DNA of 64,000 nt from Laccaria trichodermophora (taxonomy: Eukaryota > Basidiomycota > Agaricomycetes > Agaricales > Hydnangiaceae): assembly GCA_018417955.1 (NCBI GenBank), contig JACTVC010000003.1, positions 1,488,001-1,552,000 on the forward strand. Reading direction: 5' to 3'. The notes under the pieces were generated by a model that did no database searches, was not told the origin of the DNA, and worked only from the letters and a program-made list of their open reading frames with translations. Shown in pieces: positions 35,228 through 47,398 of the stretch. Position numbers and translations under genes: made by a program. Within the stretch, counting starts at the first letter, position 1. Each line of letters starts with the position of its first letter.

Positions 35228-35519
35228 TGTCAAACACAGCATATGTCATTGTGGCCAGACGCGGCCTGACGCGGCAAGATAAGTACTACATACCATCTCT
35301 GGCATCTGTGTACCTAGTAGGTATGCCCTTATTATCAACTGCTTCCCCATGAACTTTCATAAATCAACAGACTCGACAAAGACTTGACGTTGATTGGCTC
35401 TTGGCTCATTTCAAAACCGCATTCGTGGATTCTGAGTTTGCAGTTGCTGGCCACCTCCTTGCAGAACGGCGAGGTTACCTGGGGCTTACTGGACTCCCCG
35501 GTGGCAAATCTCCAAGGTA
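35228..35519 (+). other. Possible decayed or unrecognised coding segment
   Basis: An open frame starting MSNTAYVIVARRGLTRQD... can be joined across GTAGGT...AATCAACAG (35319-35372) to TRQRLDVDWLLAHFKTAF and AGHLLAERRGYLGLTGLPGG, ending at a GTAAG. The composition looks protein-like, but no family was recognised and a second plausible frame overlaps it (stop at 35269). It may be a remnant, part of a multi-exon gene I cannot resolve, or chance. Confidence 0.2.
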
Positions 35520-37768
35520 AGTCAGAGGGTGCCGCCTCGTTGATTGATATTTTTTTGCCTCTTGCAAGTAAGGAGGACGAAGTTCAATACTGCGTCGATT
35601 TGGAGTCGATCGACCTTTTTGTCGATTGATCCTATGTCCAGATCTACGAAGCCTAAGAACCACACTAGCCTCAAGTATGAATCTACATACTCTCCGATAT
35701 TCTTAGACTCCCGCACCACTCATCATTGTTGGTTGGGGTGAAAAAAAAAACGAATGGGCTTTACCAAATAAAAAGGCGTGGCACGGACTGAGGTAATTCT
35801 ATCCTTTGCCACGTTTGCGCGGACAAGCCAGGGCCTGTTTGACTGGCCAAGGCGTCTCAATTCCAATTTTCCTCGGGCATTTCGCAGGCAACGCTACTCC
35901 ATCGCTGTGAGCGCCGTTCAACAGGGGTAGTTCCGCCCTATATTTTTTTTCGGATAGGGTATCAAGGCCTTCGATCTGCTCGGGCAAGGTGGGGGCTTTC
36001 TCATCTAGGCTTGAAGAGCACCCAGATATGAACCCGTAAACTAATGTGGCGCATTCCGCGATACTTCTGGCACACCCCCGGAAGCTTCTTTGCTAATAAC
36101 TGGTTTGTATTAGACCACCAATGTCGCGATCGCATCGGTTCAGCTCCTCTTTTTTTCAAGGTATGATGCCGATAATGCCTCAACAACCGTTTTTCTTTCT
36201 CTCCTGCAAAACCCACCGTTTTATTTGACATTTTAGAACATTTCTACCAAGGTAAAAAGTGCAAGTCGTCTCGCAAGACCACTCTAGGCCATCCCCCCGA
36301 ATTCCGATTTCTTCCCTGCCGCTATCACCTCTGCACACGTGAACCATGAAAAGCGCGCAATACAATCCTGAAAGTGGGCACAAACATAACAGTATAATAA
36401 TACCATTGATGTACCATAGATAAGTGTGCTGAGTTGTAACTTGACCTTGGAAGAAGTTAGCAGCAACTATATACTTGAACAAAGATCATTGAAGTCAATG
36501 CGTTGCACTTCAAAGCTTCATCCTCAATTCTGTCTACATGTCACTCGATTTGGAATGCTCCACATCCGATGCAACCGGGATTGGCTCACGACTCTACGAG
36601 GATCATCGTGACGTCCTCTGAACTCAAGTTTGCTGCTGGCAAGGAGGCAAGTTGCTAAACATGAGTACTTACCAAGTACTTACGGCAGACGAGAGACCTG
36701 GTCACTCTCCCAAAACATGGATGGCTACCTGCGTGCGAGATTTTTCATCGGACGGATTGTAAGTCAATTGTATATACTTACAGTGCACATCTGTCAGGTG
36801 CATGTTACTAGGGTCTGGGACCAATCTGGGACTCTGGCTCCTGCAATTTTCTGATCACAGTCCTCGGAAACATCGATATCGCGGAAGTATATCGTAATAT
36901 CAGTGACTTACATCTAGATGTGGCGTTTAAAGATTTGATGACGCATGCGGGGTGAAAGTCGACTCTCAGATTTAAGCGTTTGCAAGAAAAGCGCTTTATG
37001 CAAGTAAAAATCGCCGAATTGTGCTGATACGCATTTGAAACGCGTAATTTATTCTTCTACTACATACTACGTATATAAAACTGAATGGTGAGTTGATAGC
37101 GCGGGCGATTTCGTGTACACAGATGTGAGGCTTCACGTATTTGTGGCGATCTGAGATCTGATTGAGGTCCTTGTGTGTATTTATTTACAAGCGGGTGGGT
37201 AGAATTGCGCTGTTGTCGGGTGAAAATTGAACATTTTCTGGGGTGAACGTCCGCGTGGAGGCCGTAAGGAACATATATAGGGAGCGTAACAAGATCTGGA
37301 AGGCAGGCGGAAGAGGGCGGAAAGAAAGGGAATTTTTGGACGAGGACGAGGATCGAGAGGTCGATGTAGAAAGGAACGTGCGGATGAGGGTTCGGGAAGA
37401 TATTGCACGGAGCTTCCAATGAATGACGAGATAACAAATGGCAGAGGGATCGGATGATGGTGAAGGGATACCTGTCGGAAGGGATTTGAGTTGCCGCTCC
37501 GATCGTTGGATGGAGGAGCCAGCCAATGGGGAGAGTGGGAGGGGGAAGAAGAGAAGAGGTCTAAGAAGAGGCGCGTCGCGTGACAAAGATGCAGGGTCAT
37601 CCTGATTTGGATAACATCTTCTAGAATTCCAGAAGAGCGTGCTATGCTGATGGGATTCGTGATTGTTCGGCAGTAGAAAAACTGGGCCAATTCGCATCCG
37701 TTGGGCTAAATTCTCTCAAATTTTCCCAATTACGGGCTATCGCGGGCAGGAAGGCAGACGTTTTGGCT

Positions 37769-37808
37769 GGTTTGAGCAGGTTTGAGCAGGTTTGACCTGG
37801 TTTAGCCC
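37769..37808. repeat. Short tandem repeat, unit GGTTTGAGCA
   Basis: Two exact 10-base copies are followed by two diverged ones (GGTTTGACCT, GGTTTAGCCC). It lies about 215 bases upstream of the Con7-like start codon. Confidence 0.6.
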
Positions 37809-38023
37809 TTGCGTCCAGTAATTAATTTCAAGGTCTACCAGGCTGCCAGCGTCACGATGAGATCTGAGATCGGACGGGCTTGACAAGAAGACATGCAATC
37901 GACGATGCGCTCAAAACACTCGCAAAACAGCTTGAAATTCTCCTCGCATTTCCTTGCATCTTCACCCCAAGCTCGACGGAACCCTCCCCAGTCGTGGGCC
38001 CTTTATAATTACATACCCCTCAA

Positions 38024-40076
38024 ATGCTGCCCCTGCAACCACACCCCGATACCATCCCAAAATATCACGACTATCTCCTTGCTCGCTCCAAGGCTGCCTC
38101 ACCTCCCTCATTTTTTACTGATATCGCTCATATAGTCTCTGCCAGTCTTTCTCCCGTTCAGTCAGATTCTCCAAGCGACACAGGCGACGACGACCGCCTT
38201 CCGTCACCCCAGTCGCCTTCCGCGAATTACGGCTATGCTAATCGTAATTCTGGCTCATTCGGTTCCCCCTCGTCCACTGCTGAAATGTACGCCGACCACA
38301 ACGGTAGCACCTACCCACCCTCGGCCCACCAATATTCCGGCTACCGTAGTTCTGAACCTTTGAGGTCGTCGGACATCCCTGGCACCTACCTCGATGACTC
38401 ACCATCTCCCGACGATGGTCATCCGACGTCTACCATTTCAGGTTCCCTTGGCCCAGGTCAGCAACAGCCGCGATCTTCTCATTCAGGGCAGCAGCATTTG
38501 CCCGAGGGTCGTATTTCTCATGCACACCTTGTACCAGATAGATTTCCTCGCCCGCAGGTGGATAGATTTTCAAGTCACCATCACCATATTATGGACCAGC
38601 GACGCATGTCCGAGCCCGCTGTATTAAGTGGTGCGAACGCCTATGCACCAGAAATTAATAGCGGAAACCGATACCAGCAGTATAACTTTGCATATCACCC
38701 ACCCGCTCTCAATGCCTCGCGTTCCCCTGCTCCGTTGTATATCTCACGCGGAGCTAGCACTGGCTCGTTGCGAGATCTCCGCAACCAACACTTGCAATAT
38801 CCACCCCACGGCGAGGGCTGGAAAGAACATGACAAATACCATAGAAACGACCCCGAATACTACGACCAGTCTGGCGGTTTTGATGAGCCAATCTCACCTT
38901 GTCAACCTAACTTTACTGGTGGCGTGGTTGGTTCTCCAACATCTGGTTTGCCATACTCTCCCATCAATGAAAATACGTATGGGCCTTCTCCTCCTGGGAC
39001 TGGAACGTCGACATCATCGTCTGCCCCTCTGAGCGCTGGTGTGAACTGCGGTTCATCGCGCTCACCTCCATATCAATTACAGAGGAACCCCTCTGCTAAC
39101 AGCAATAATTCTCCGGGTGATTCTTCAGACCGAAAGACCTACTCATTTGTCGCACTGCCTGGCAATGCTGTTAAAAAACGGCCAAGAAGGCGATATGATG
39201 AAATAGAAAGGTTGTATCAATGCTCATGGCCAGACTGCAACAAAGCGTATGGAACGCTGAATCATTTAAACGCACATGTTACAATGCAAAAGCATGGTTC
39301 GAAGCGCAACCCCAATGGTAATAAGCTCACGACGTATTCGTTATAAATAATGACTGACGCTTCGCATAGAATTCAAAGAGCTCCGAAAGCAGTGGCGCAA
39401 AGCCAAGAAGGAATCTGAAGCACCATCTTCTACAATCATGCGAAGGTCCAGCTTCAACGCACGCCACGGTGAATATGACTACGATCACCGCTATGGACAG
39501 TCACCCCATGTTTCACACCACCGTCAACACCCTTCGCGCCAGCCTGATTTGGGCATGCCTTCATCCGTACCGATTCCACAGCCTATAACGCGTGAGCGGT
39601 ACAGTGGTGCCGTCGATGACGTCCGTTACTCTGTGCAAGATCGCGATGGTCATCCTTTGCACCATCCCGATTCACCTGTTAGGCAGCGGTACGCTGACAA
39701 TTTACCCAACTCATGGAACGGCACTCCGCCCCTCTCTTCGCGTGCCAGCCTGCATCAGCCATACCTGTCGTCGTCCCTTCCTTCCCATCACGCTCACCAC
39801 TCCCAACTGCCCCAACTCTCCATACAACCCAGCCATACTCCGTCGCACCACTCGCCTCTCTCTCCTATGAACATGGCGATGAACCGCCTTCCACCAAATA
39901 GTACCCTTTTAACTCCACTACCAGGATATCAAGCACCTTCTTTGCTTCCCCCATTAGCAGGTCACGGGGAGCTCAATTATGGCGAGCCATACGAGGTCTA
40001 TGAAAACGACAGCAGACCTGGTACCGGGCATACTAGCCTTGGTCCAGGAAGTGCCGACGAATACGACCGTCGATGA
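38024..40076 (+). CDS. con7: C2H2 zinc-finger transcription factor, Con7 type
   Basis: Two exons (38024-39317, 39370-40076) give 666 residues. Most of the protein is low-complexity Ser/Pro/His/Tyr-rich sequence. The conserved core is TYSFVALPG...KKRPRRRYDEIER followed by the finger YQCSWPDCNKAYGTLNHLNA with its His pair in AHVTMQKH, then RNPN-EFKELRKQWRKAKKE across the intron. This block is the signature of Con7, first described in Magnaporthe as controlling conidium shape and appressorium formation, and conserved widely in fungi. DNA binding and nuclear location are inferred from the family. The target genes in a basidiomycete are unknown. Confidence 0.9.
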
Positions 40077-41455
40077 TGAGCTTCTTGAGCCTTCAAACCT
40101 CTTTAAGCGCCCTGCTGCGCCGCTCCTTACAGTCCCCATACACCATTTCTTGCACCAATCGGAATTTCCCCGCTATCAACTTGCTATCGACCATTTTTTG
40201 AATATTCCTTTCTTCGTTCTCGCAACTTAATCTTGGAACTTCGTTTTACACATACCGCCCCCTGGGGACTGTTTCAAAGGCCCTTTGATATCCTTGGCCT
40301 GACTTAATTATCTTGCTTCCGCATATGCATTACAACCACCTACATTCATTGTATTTTACACAACCGTAGTTTTTCTACCCACACTTGGCAAACCTCTGGC
40401 GTTGTTTGGCCATTCGTTCGCCTGATATAATTCCTGTAGTTCTATGCCGTTGTACTTCTGGTTCTAAGAGAAAAAATTCTTTCTGTGCACCTGTTTCGCG
40501 AGTTCCGGTAGTGCCTTGCCTGGCCTTTCAAATTACCTGTCGAAGCCAATAAGCTTGATGTGACAAATTTGTCTTAATTTGCATGATCGCTGTGGTGATC
40601 GACAGTGCTTCTTTCCGCATTCGGAAAATATTGGATCAAAAGAAAACGTGATGTGTTGCCACAAAAACAAGACTCTTTTTGGTACTTTCGCGCTTTCAAG
40701 GACACCGCGAAGTGAATAACAACGTCACATTTTTTGCTTCTCTTCGCAACCTTGGATCACGGAGGCCCAATGAACAGGTTGTTTGATCTGAATTCATTTT
40801 TAGCAAAGTTTCCTTGTGAGGTGGTGGCTCAAGGTTGGCTTGACTCCGGGAGCCGAGTTTTGTTAAGATTGCAGAACTCGTCGCTTCAGAGATATTATTC
40901 GAGCCTGGGCGTGAGCACAGAATTCCGAAAGATAGTTATGCTTGAGTTATTGATAGGTATCTAAGATGGTCGCTTCTTCTTGCGAAATTTGACCTTTCAA
41001 GTCATGTTGTACTAAGTGAGCAATATGTGTCAGTGTATTAAAATCAATGGAGAAAATCCGTGTCCCGAGGGTTTGAAAACCACAGGATACTTTTCGTCCT
41101 CATACAACGCATGATAAGGATCACTTGAACCCTTCATTCACAGAAGAACGTCCCATGAACATTACCAAGTTCGAGCCAGTCATTGTCTTGGTTGAAAATA
41201 ATCCAAGGTTTGATCAGATCAGCCCGGTTTGTTGAACGTTGAACGGCTGAATCAGAACGAGCGTTGAATTCGAAGGAACGTTGAGCGCTTGAGCGGCATC
41301 CGGCGCTGAACTTTCCCAACACGGCAACCCCGGCGAGGCTGTCCGTTTATGACGCGTTTCAAGCAGTATCTATATTGCTGATTACTCAGATCCACAACGC
41401 TGACAACGCCCCTCACTCAAGTTCTTATTCGTCACCCTCTACTGCCCGTCTCACA
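40077..41455. other. Intergenic, 1.4 kb, no gene seen
   Basis: 3' flank of the Con7-like gene and promoter of the F-box gene. There are short ORFs only (76 codons at 40734-40964, no domain). A cluster of GTTGAACG/TTGAACGG-like words occurs at 41230-41290. Confidence 0.45.
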
Positions 41456-43731
41456 ATGCCGACGTTTTCCGATATGCCCGTTGAGCTTTTGCTCGATAAC
41501 CTTTTTCCCTTCATCCCAACTCCCGATCTTTTGAATCTCTGTTGTACCAGCAAGGTTTGTTGGTAGTTGAAGATCGAATGGCGACGAGAGCTGATTCATA
41601 TGAATTCACAGTTTTTTGCCTTACTATGCTCTGATGACACACTATGGAGACGAAAGCTCAGGACTGATTTCAACTTCTCTGGTGAAACTACCGCCCGCAC
41701 CAGCGGCTGGAAATACATCTATCGTGGCCTCTCTCAACCGAAAGGTTAACTATTGATCTAAGATTGCAATTAATCGCTTATATTCGTTTCAATGCAGCTT
41801 TCGTATGGGGGTAAGGATTTACCTCTAGCATCGACCCCCTTTGTCGCCTTGGCTTCTCATGAATTACGTTTTAGGGAGAAGGCTAATGGGAGGCTCGGAC
41901 TATCAAGATTTCCAAAGACAAATAGTCCAGGTGTTCCTTTCCCAACACAGCTCCGAATCCCAGGTGTTCGACTTGTCAATCTTGTTGCGGGGGGAATGTA
42001 AGACCTTCGCATGATGAAATGCGTCTGAACTCATCTGAGAATCAATCAGGTCATTCCACGCTTTGGATTCAGAAGGAAATATCCATGTTTGGGGTACGAC
42101 TTGCACATCAATGATTCCAAGGAGCGGGGAAAAAACTGACCCATGCAGGCACCTTGGATGGAACTACTATGGGTTTAGGCAGCGACGGGTACTCTGAACC
42201 CGGGAAACCAGCAAACACTCCTCTACTCCTTGATATGCCCACGGCCAGTAGGAGCATCAGGTAAGGCGTTTTGTTTCCAACTCACCATGCTGGTTGAGGC
42301 CATCCCGCATTTTAGCTGCGGACGATTACACTCATCATGTCTTGATCACAAGAATAAGATTTGGACATTTGTTGATTGGGGTCGTCCATTCCAATTGGTT
42401 TCCCCACTCCTTGAAGACCCAGACGCCATACCCCTTCAGATTGAATGTGGATGGACCTTCTCTTCTCTTCTAACGAAAGCGGGTGACGTCTTCGTATGGT
42501 GGCCCTTCTCAGGGCGGATGCATGAGATTATCTCCCAAAAGAATCTAGAGATGGATCAAGACGCTTATAAGAAAGTCGTTGCTCGTGAAGGCGTAATACC
42601 TTGCGTAACTTGGTCATTGGAACTTGATCCTGTCCGGCTGCCTCCAATTCCGACCTTGCCAGAGTTGAACCACACTGGCGACGAAAAGACACAAATAACC
42701 CAACTCATTCAAATTGCGGCGTTCGAAAGTCACATTATCGGTCTAACCAATCGCGGTCACGTTTTAAAGTTCGGCTCGACAGAGAACGAGACCACAGCTG
42801 TCCGAGGAAGGTGGGAATATGTAAGGATGTGTTGAAACGCCTTTCTGTTTCCTTTCGCTCACCAGAGAATAGCTACCTCAATTCAGCGAGGTCGATTTGG
42901 TGAAAGAACATCCGACATTTTCTGGTGAAAATGGCGACCGCTTGACACCTCCAGAAACGATGCAAATCACACATGTCAGGAACCCCTTTTTTCCTTGCGC
43001 TTGTCTTTGAAACTAAATTTTCTTAGATATCCGCGAACTTCCAGCACTTTATCGCGTATTCGACGGGCCCAAGTTCAATCGTGCTGATGGGCGACACAGA
43101 TACGACACCCAACACTGTACCCAAGATTATCCCCGCCTTGCAGAATAAAGCTGTTATATCAGTCGTCATCGGTGATTACCACAACGCGGCTTTGACTGCG
43201 GGCGGAAAGCTTTTGACATGGGGTGCCTACTCTGCTGGGGCGCTAGGCCTTGGGGATCCCGCTAAACTTGAGCCGGGGACACCGGGAGCGTATGCGATCG
43301 CGAGGGGTGGCGATCAACGGCGTAGACGGGAGCCTCCAGCGGTTCAAGTCCCAACGGAGGTCAGATTTGACCACGGATTGAAGAAGCCCAAGGACCGGTT
43401 CTGTTTCGCGGCGACCGCTGCGGGCTGGCACACGGGGGCTCTTGTCATAGATCTCGATGTGAGTTAATCCATTTTATCCCTTCTGTGGTTTATCATGTCT
43501 CCCACTCAGCCCGATGACGAGAAAGACGAAATCGAGTTGGAGGACGATGAGCCAGAACTTGAGACACGGGATGGACCAAACCAATGGGAATCACCTCCCA
43601 TCATACCTTTTGGGGGAGTGTTCCGTGTTGGCCATGCGGGGAGAGGAAATTTCGGTCCAGGCTTGCGAGGGAGCGTTTTTCCCAGTCTTGGTCGCGGATC
43701 GGGTGGCAACGCCACTGCAGAAGAGAATTGA
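41456..43731 (+). CDS. F-box protein with RCC1 repeats (Saf1-like)
   Basis: The start MPTFSDMPVELLLDNLFPFI is an F-box (PVELLLDNL..F.P.PDLLNLC), followed by LWRRKLRTDFNF. The rest, over about ten exons, is RCC1-type beta-propeller sequence: FVWGEKANGRLGLSRF, GNIHVWGTLDGTTMGLGS, FSSLLTKAGDVFVWWPFSG, IIGLTNRGHVLKFGS, NAALTAGGKLLTWGAYSAGA. It ends in an acidic and then Gly-rich tail. The combination matches yeast Saf1, an SCF adaptor that targets proteins for ubiquitination. The SCF role is inferred; the RCC1 part probably binds substrate. Some exon borders in the middle are approximate. Confidence 0.85.
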
Positions 43732-43844
43732 AATAAATGTGTACTTGCGGGAGATCATTGATACGAAGATAACGAAGAGTTTAAAATATCTTAAAAGCTG
43801 TGAGCTGTTTTTCCACTGGAGCTAGTACATGACAAAAAATCAAC

Positions 43845-43926
43845 GGGCCTAACCGGGAATTGAACCCGGGACCTCCTCGAATTGGAATAACCCTAACAAG
43901 GAATCATACTACTAGACCATCAGGCC
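43845..43926 (-). tRNA. tRNA-Pro (AGG) with intron
   Basis: On the minus strand the acceptor stem is GGCCTGA pairing with TTAGGCC (one G-T pair). The D arm is TGGTCTAGTAGTATGA, the anticodon stem CCTTG/CGAGG, the loop TTAGGG, and the T arm GGTCCCGGGTTCAATTCCCGG. Anticodon AGG (A34 normally edited to inosine) decodes proline. The intron is only about 10 bases (TTATTCCAAT), far shorter than in the CGG gene. It lies between two convergent protein genes. Confidence 0.93.
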
Positions 43927-44078
43927 GATGAGTAAGTTTTACGACGGAGATTTATCATAGCGAAGGGACAATCTGGGTCCTCAATTATAAGTATAAAGTT
44001 TGTATAAGAGTCCAACTTTCGCCCAACAAGAACCATAATAGCTAGCATACGCACGGCATGAACAAAGGATAAGGAATC

Positions 44079-46387
44079 TCAACTAAACCTAAAAATTTTG
44101 CGGAGAGGTGTTGGCACACGACTTTTTGCCACTGAACTGCTTCCTCGCCTCGCCGCATTTTCGTTGATATTCCTCCCAGAAAGTGGACTTGCGGGGGCAT
44201 AAACCGAAGGAGAGGCGTTCGAGTATGTCTTCCTTTTGTATTTCTTGTCAGCGCCTTCCTCTTCGTTCTCCTTGCCAACAGTTGGGCTCTTCATGATTCG
44301 GCTGAGCGAGTGTCTGCCAAAGGAGTGCCTTATGAAAGAATGCGGCGACCACGGAGCGGATGCCTTCTCCTGGAGCATAGACTTCTTGGGGGTAAACGGA
44401 GGAGAGGTCGGATTCCCGAGGGAAGGCGTTAGAGCTTCTTTTCCTCGCAAATTTTTCTTCTTCTCAGCGACGAGGGGTTTGCCAATTCCCCCTGAGGAGA
44501 GATGACGATACCCTACAGTATCAGAACTGACTTTTCGAGATAAAGCCGCATTGGTATCGTGTGGGGAGAGGGGTGCTATGCTTGAGCTATGCACACTTCG
44601 TGTCTTTGGACGAGGGACGACCATACTCTGCCAAAGAGTCTCAGACGTCAAGTTTGAGCTGGGGTTTGACGGTGATCCTGAGTCACCGTTCCCAATGTTG
44701 TCCTCTAAGGCTTTCTCCGCAACCGATGGGGGCGGTCCACTTAACGCGTTTGCCAACGGTCGGGGTCTTACCGTGGGGGTCGGCAACGGGCCGCTACAGC
44801 GACGTCGGCCAGGCAAGGAGGCAAAACGAACGCTTTTCTTCGCCTCGTCAGTACTTCCTTGCGAAGGCGGGCTAGCGAGAGCGGTTCGCAGAGGTGGAGA
44901 AGGCGTAGTCGGGGGGTTCGGTTGCTTGGTAGGCAAGATAGACTCTTTTCCACTCGTGGTCTTGTTGCGCCTAGGTGCACAATATTTCCTCGTTGAAAAT
45001 GTAGGGTCGGAAACTGTCTCCGCGGATTGAGGTTTGGTATGAGGTAAAGAGGTCGTTTCCACAGACGGCGTCTTGGGAGGCGTAACATGTGGCAAGTGGC
45101 TGCCGAAACCCTCAAGAAGCGACTCAGCAAACGCCCATTCATCCGAATCGCTGCTTTCGTGACGAGAAGTTGGCGATTGGTTCAATGCAGAGAGAGCCCT
45201 CGACAGCTCAGTGGACGACGGTGATGCTGGCCCCAGGGTCGCACACTGGGAGCGAAGGCTAACAATCATATCCTGCACGCCAATAGATAGATCCTCCGTA
45301 GCTATAGAATCATCGAAAGCAGCAGGATCAAATGTCGGAGAGTAACTTGAAGGCGAACCAAGAAACGCGGTGGGAATACTAGGATATGGCAATGACGCAA
45401 TTTCACAATTAACCGTGGTTATCAGAGGAGGAAGTGACCGCCTTCCTCGACGGGCAGCCAACGACGGCGGAAGCTCGAACCCAAGAGTATCTGATGACTC
45501 TAGCGACAATGGGAAGGCGAAGCGTGAATTAGACACCATGATAGAGGGAATCGGTGGCTTGTTGGCTTGTTCAGGCACGTTATTCGAACTGTCATCGGCT
45601 TCATCCAAGCCATCTTTGTAAAAGGAATTGAGACTTTGCAGCTCAAGCAGAATCTTGACGGTCTCTGGATGCATGGTATCTGCGGGAATTCGAAATCGCA
45701 CGTTCTTCACTGTTCCGTCAGTCTTGAGCGCAACCTCACGTTGGAAAAATTGGCGATTTTGAGGAGAGTCAAGGCGACAAGAAAGTCCTCTGCGTCTGCC
45801 CGCCATCGCTGCTCTCTTCGCCTCGGGGGAAAAGATTGATCCTTCAGGTTTCCAGACCCTCGGTTTATCGTTGCTCACGATGGAATCGAGATTCCAGGGT
45901 ATGTCGCGTGGATCAGGTTGGGCCAGCAGGGTGACGGGTTTCTGTTCAAAAAAAATCGTTTTATCTTTGCTTGATCTTTCGAAGTAGCATGATTTAAACA
46001 TACCAGCCACCTGCTAATGGAGATGTTTTCCCGTAACATGGATTGAAGACGAGGAGCAGTTGGCGCAGCGAGGACAACTTTACCTGTTTTCTCGCTTCCA
46101 GTTGTGATTGGCTTCCGAAACCACCCAGGAGGCCACATCTGAAGACGTTCGCCGAGGTCGACCACTTCCAGCGGAGGCGGCCGGTATGCAAAAGAGAAAT
46201 CAGGGATAGGAGTGTCCAATTCACCAGAAAGCGATTCTAAAGTCAAGGACTCGGACAGAAGAGAAGGTAGCCCCAGCGCGTCCAGGAGAAGCAAATCGAG
46301 GTCCACTGAGTTTGGTGGACTGCATGAGGCGTACAGCTGGCCACACGAAGAGTCCAACATGACAGTCGAGGGTATCGTTTGTTTCAA
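44079..46387 (-). CDS. Ser/Pro-rich protein of unknown function, 748 residues
   Basis: Two exons (46387-46004 and 45941-44079) join at SRWL-KPVTLLAQPDPRDIPW. A start at 46360 (MLDSSCGQLY) is an alternative. The N-terminal 200 residues are the most ordered part: MWPPGWFRKPITTGSEKTGK, RLDSPQNRQFFQREVALKTD, VRFRIPADTMHPETVKILLE. The remainder is disordered, rich in Ser, Pro and Thr, with a KKSVRFASLPGRRR motif and basic C-terminus (TPLRKIFRFS). Repeated SP/TP sites suggest regulation by cyclin- or MAP-type kinases, which is inference. No family was recognised. Confidence 0.75.
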
Positions 46388-47398
46388 GATGTCTTTCCTC
46401 TAGGATTTTTCAGAGCCAGCGATGTCCGTTCGAGAGGGCGTGTGGTGGCTGACATTTTTTGTTCGTTGCCAGACCTGTTGAAAACGAAACGGAGTGGCAT
46501 CTTTTATGTAAGCCTGCCAAAATGTAAGTACATATGGTCCTCCAGCACCAGTCGAACTATCCCACTCACCCAAAATTCGGATTGGAATCCAATGACTGTA
46601 GTTGTCAAAGTGACAAGCTAACCAAATGCTCTCATGCATAGAGTTGGTCGCTTTATTCACTTCGGTTGCATTTACTTAATCACCCATCGTCCTCACCCCT
46701 TCGATCTAATTCAGATGAGTTTAGCTGTACAAAATTTCTTTTCGGTGGACAGGTCACAGTATGGGTTTTCCGAGGTTATGCAGGGGTGGGAAAAAGATAA
46801 GCGCTCACGAATGTCATGAAATTTTTGGGAAAATAGATCTGATTCTCTTATTTTCTCCGTTACGGACCTTTCGCTGTCGCTCAGCGCTCAGGATGGTCTG
46901 AAGTGACTTCGAGTTGCAACCAACTTCTGGGTCGTGCAACACGAGTTAACGTTGGGGACGTAGACATATCAAGTTGATTGGTATGTCTTTTTCTTCAACA
47001 AGTTCCAAGGATGATTTTTTTTTCGACATTTGCACGTCAGTCGGAGCAACAGGTTCTTCCCGAATCTATTGCAAAGACGCCAACCTCGCTTTCTGATCTT
47101 TTCACCTGAATTGTTGTTTACATTGAACCTCACACTGATTCTCAAACTTGTTCTGCCCAGGTTTTGAATATTGATGCAACTTTTCTTTCACCTCCAACTG
47201 AGCACACTCTTCCTCCCCGTCCATTTTGTAGTACAGTCCACTGGAGTACTTACAGTTGGTTGCCATTGTACAATGTATCATGATATTATCATCTTTATTC
47301 AGGCGCAACACGTGACCTTGAATAGCACGACTGAGGCTCTCGCTCGACTATGCTCGAAAGATTGACTTTTAGCCCATTCTGTCTCATACGGCACGTCA
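46388..47398. other. Intergenic, 1 kb, no gene seen
   Basis: This separates the divergent unknown gene (minus) and the ELMO gene (plus) and must carry both promoters. Short ORFs at 46634-46819 and 47171-47365 have no recognisable features. Confidence 0.5.

Larger units (their letters stand above)
34137..38023. other. Gene-poor stretch of almost 4 kb
   Basis: The first ~100 bases are the RING-gene promoter shared with 8.08-8.16 kb. Beyond that I find only short ORFs on both strands and no recognisable domain. Weak coding-like frames exist around 35.0-35.5 kb (separate entry). The last kilobase, 37.0-38.0 kb, has overlapping minus-strand ORFs of low-complexity Ser/Pro/Arg composition and is more likely the 5' region of the Con7-like gene. 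No transposon ends were identified. Confidence 0.5.

Noticed and set aside
37181..37697. Two overlapping minus-strand ORFs of about 170 codons
   Set aside because: Ser/Pro/Arg-rich translations in two frames of the same DNA with no domain; more likely non-coding sequence upstream of the Con7-type gene.
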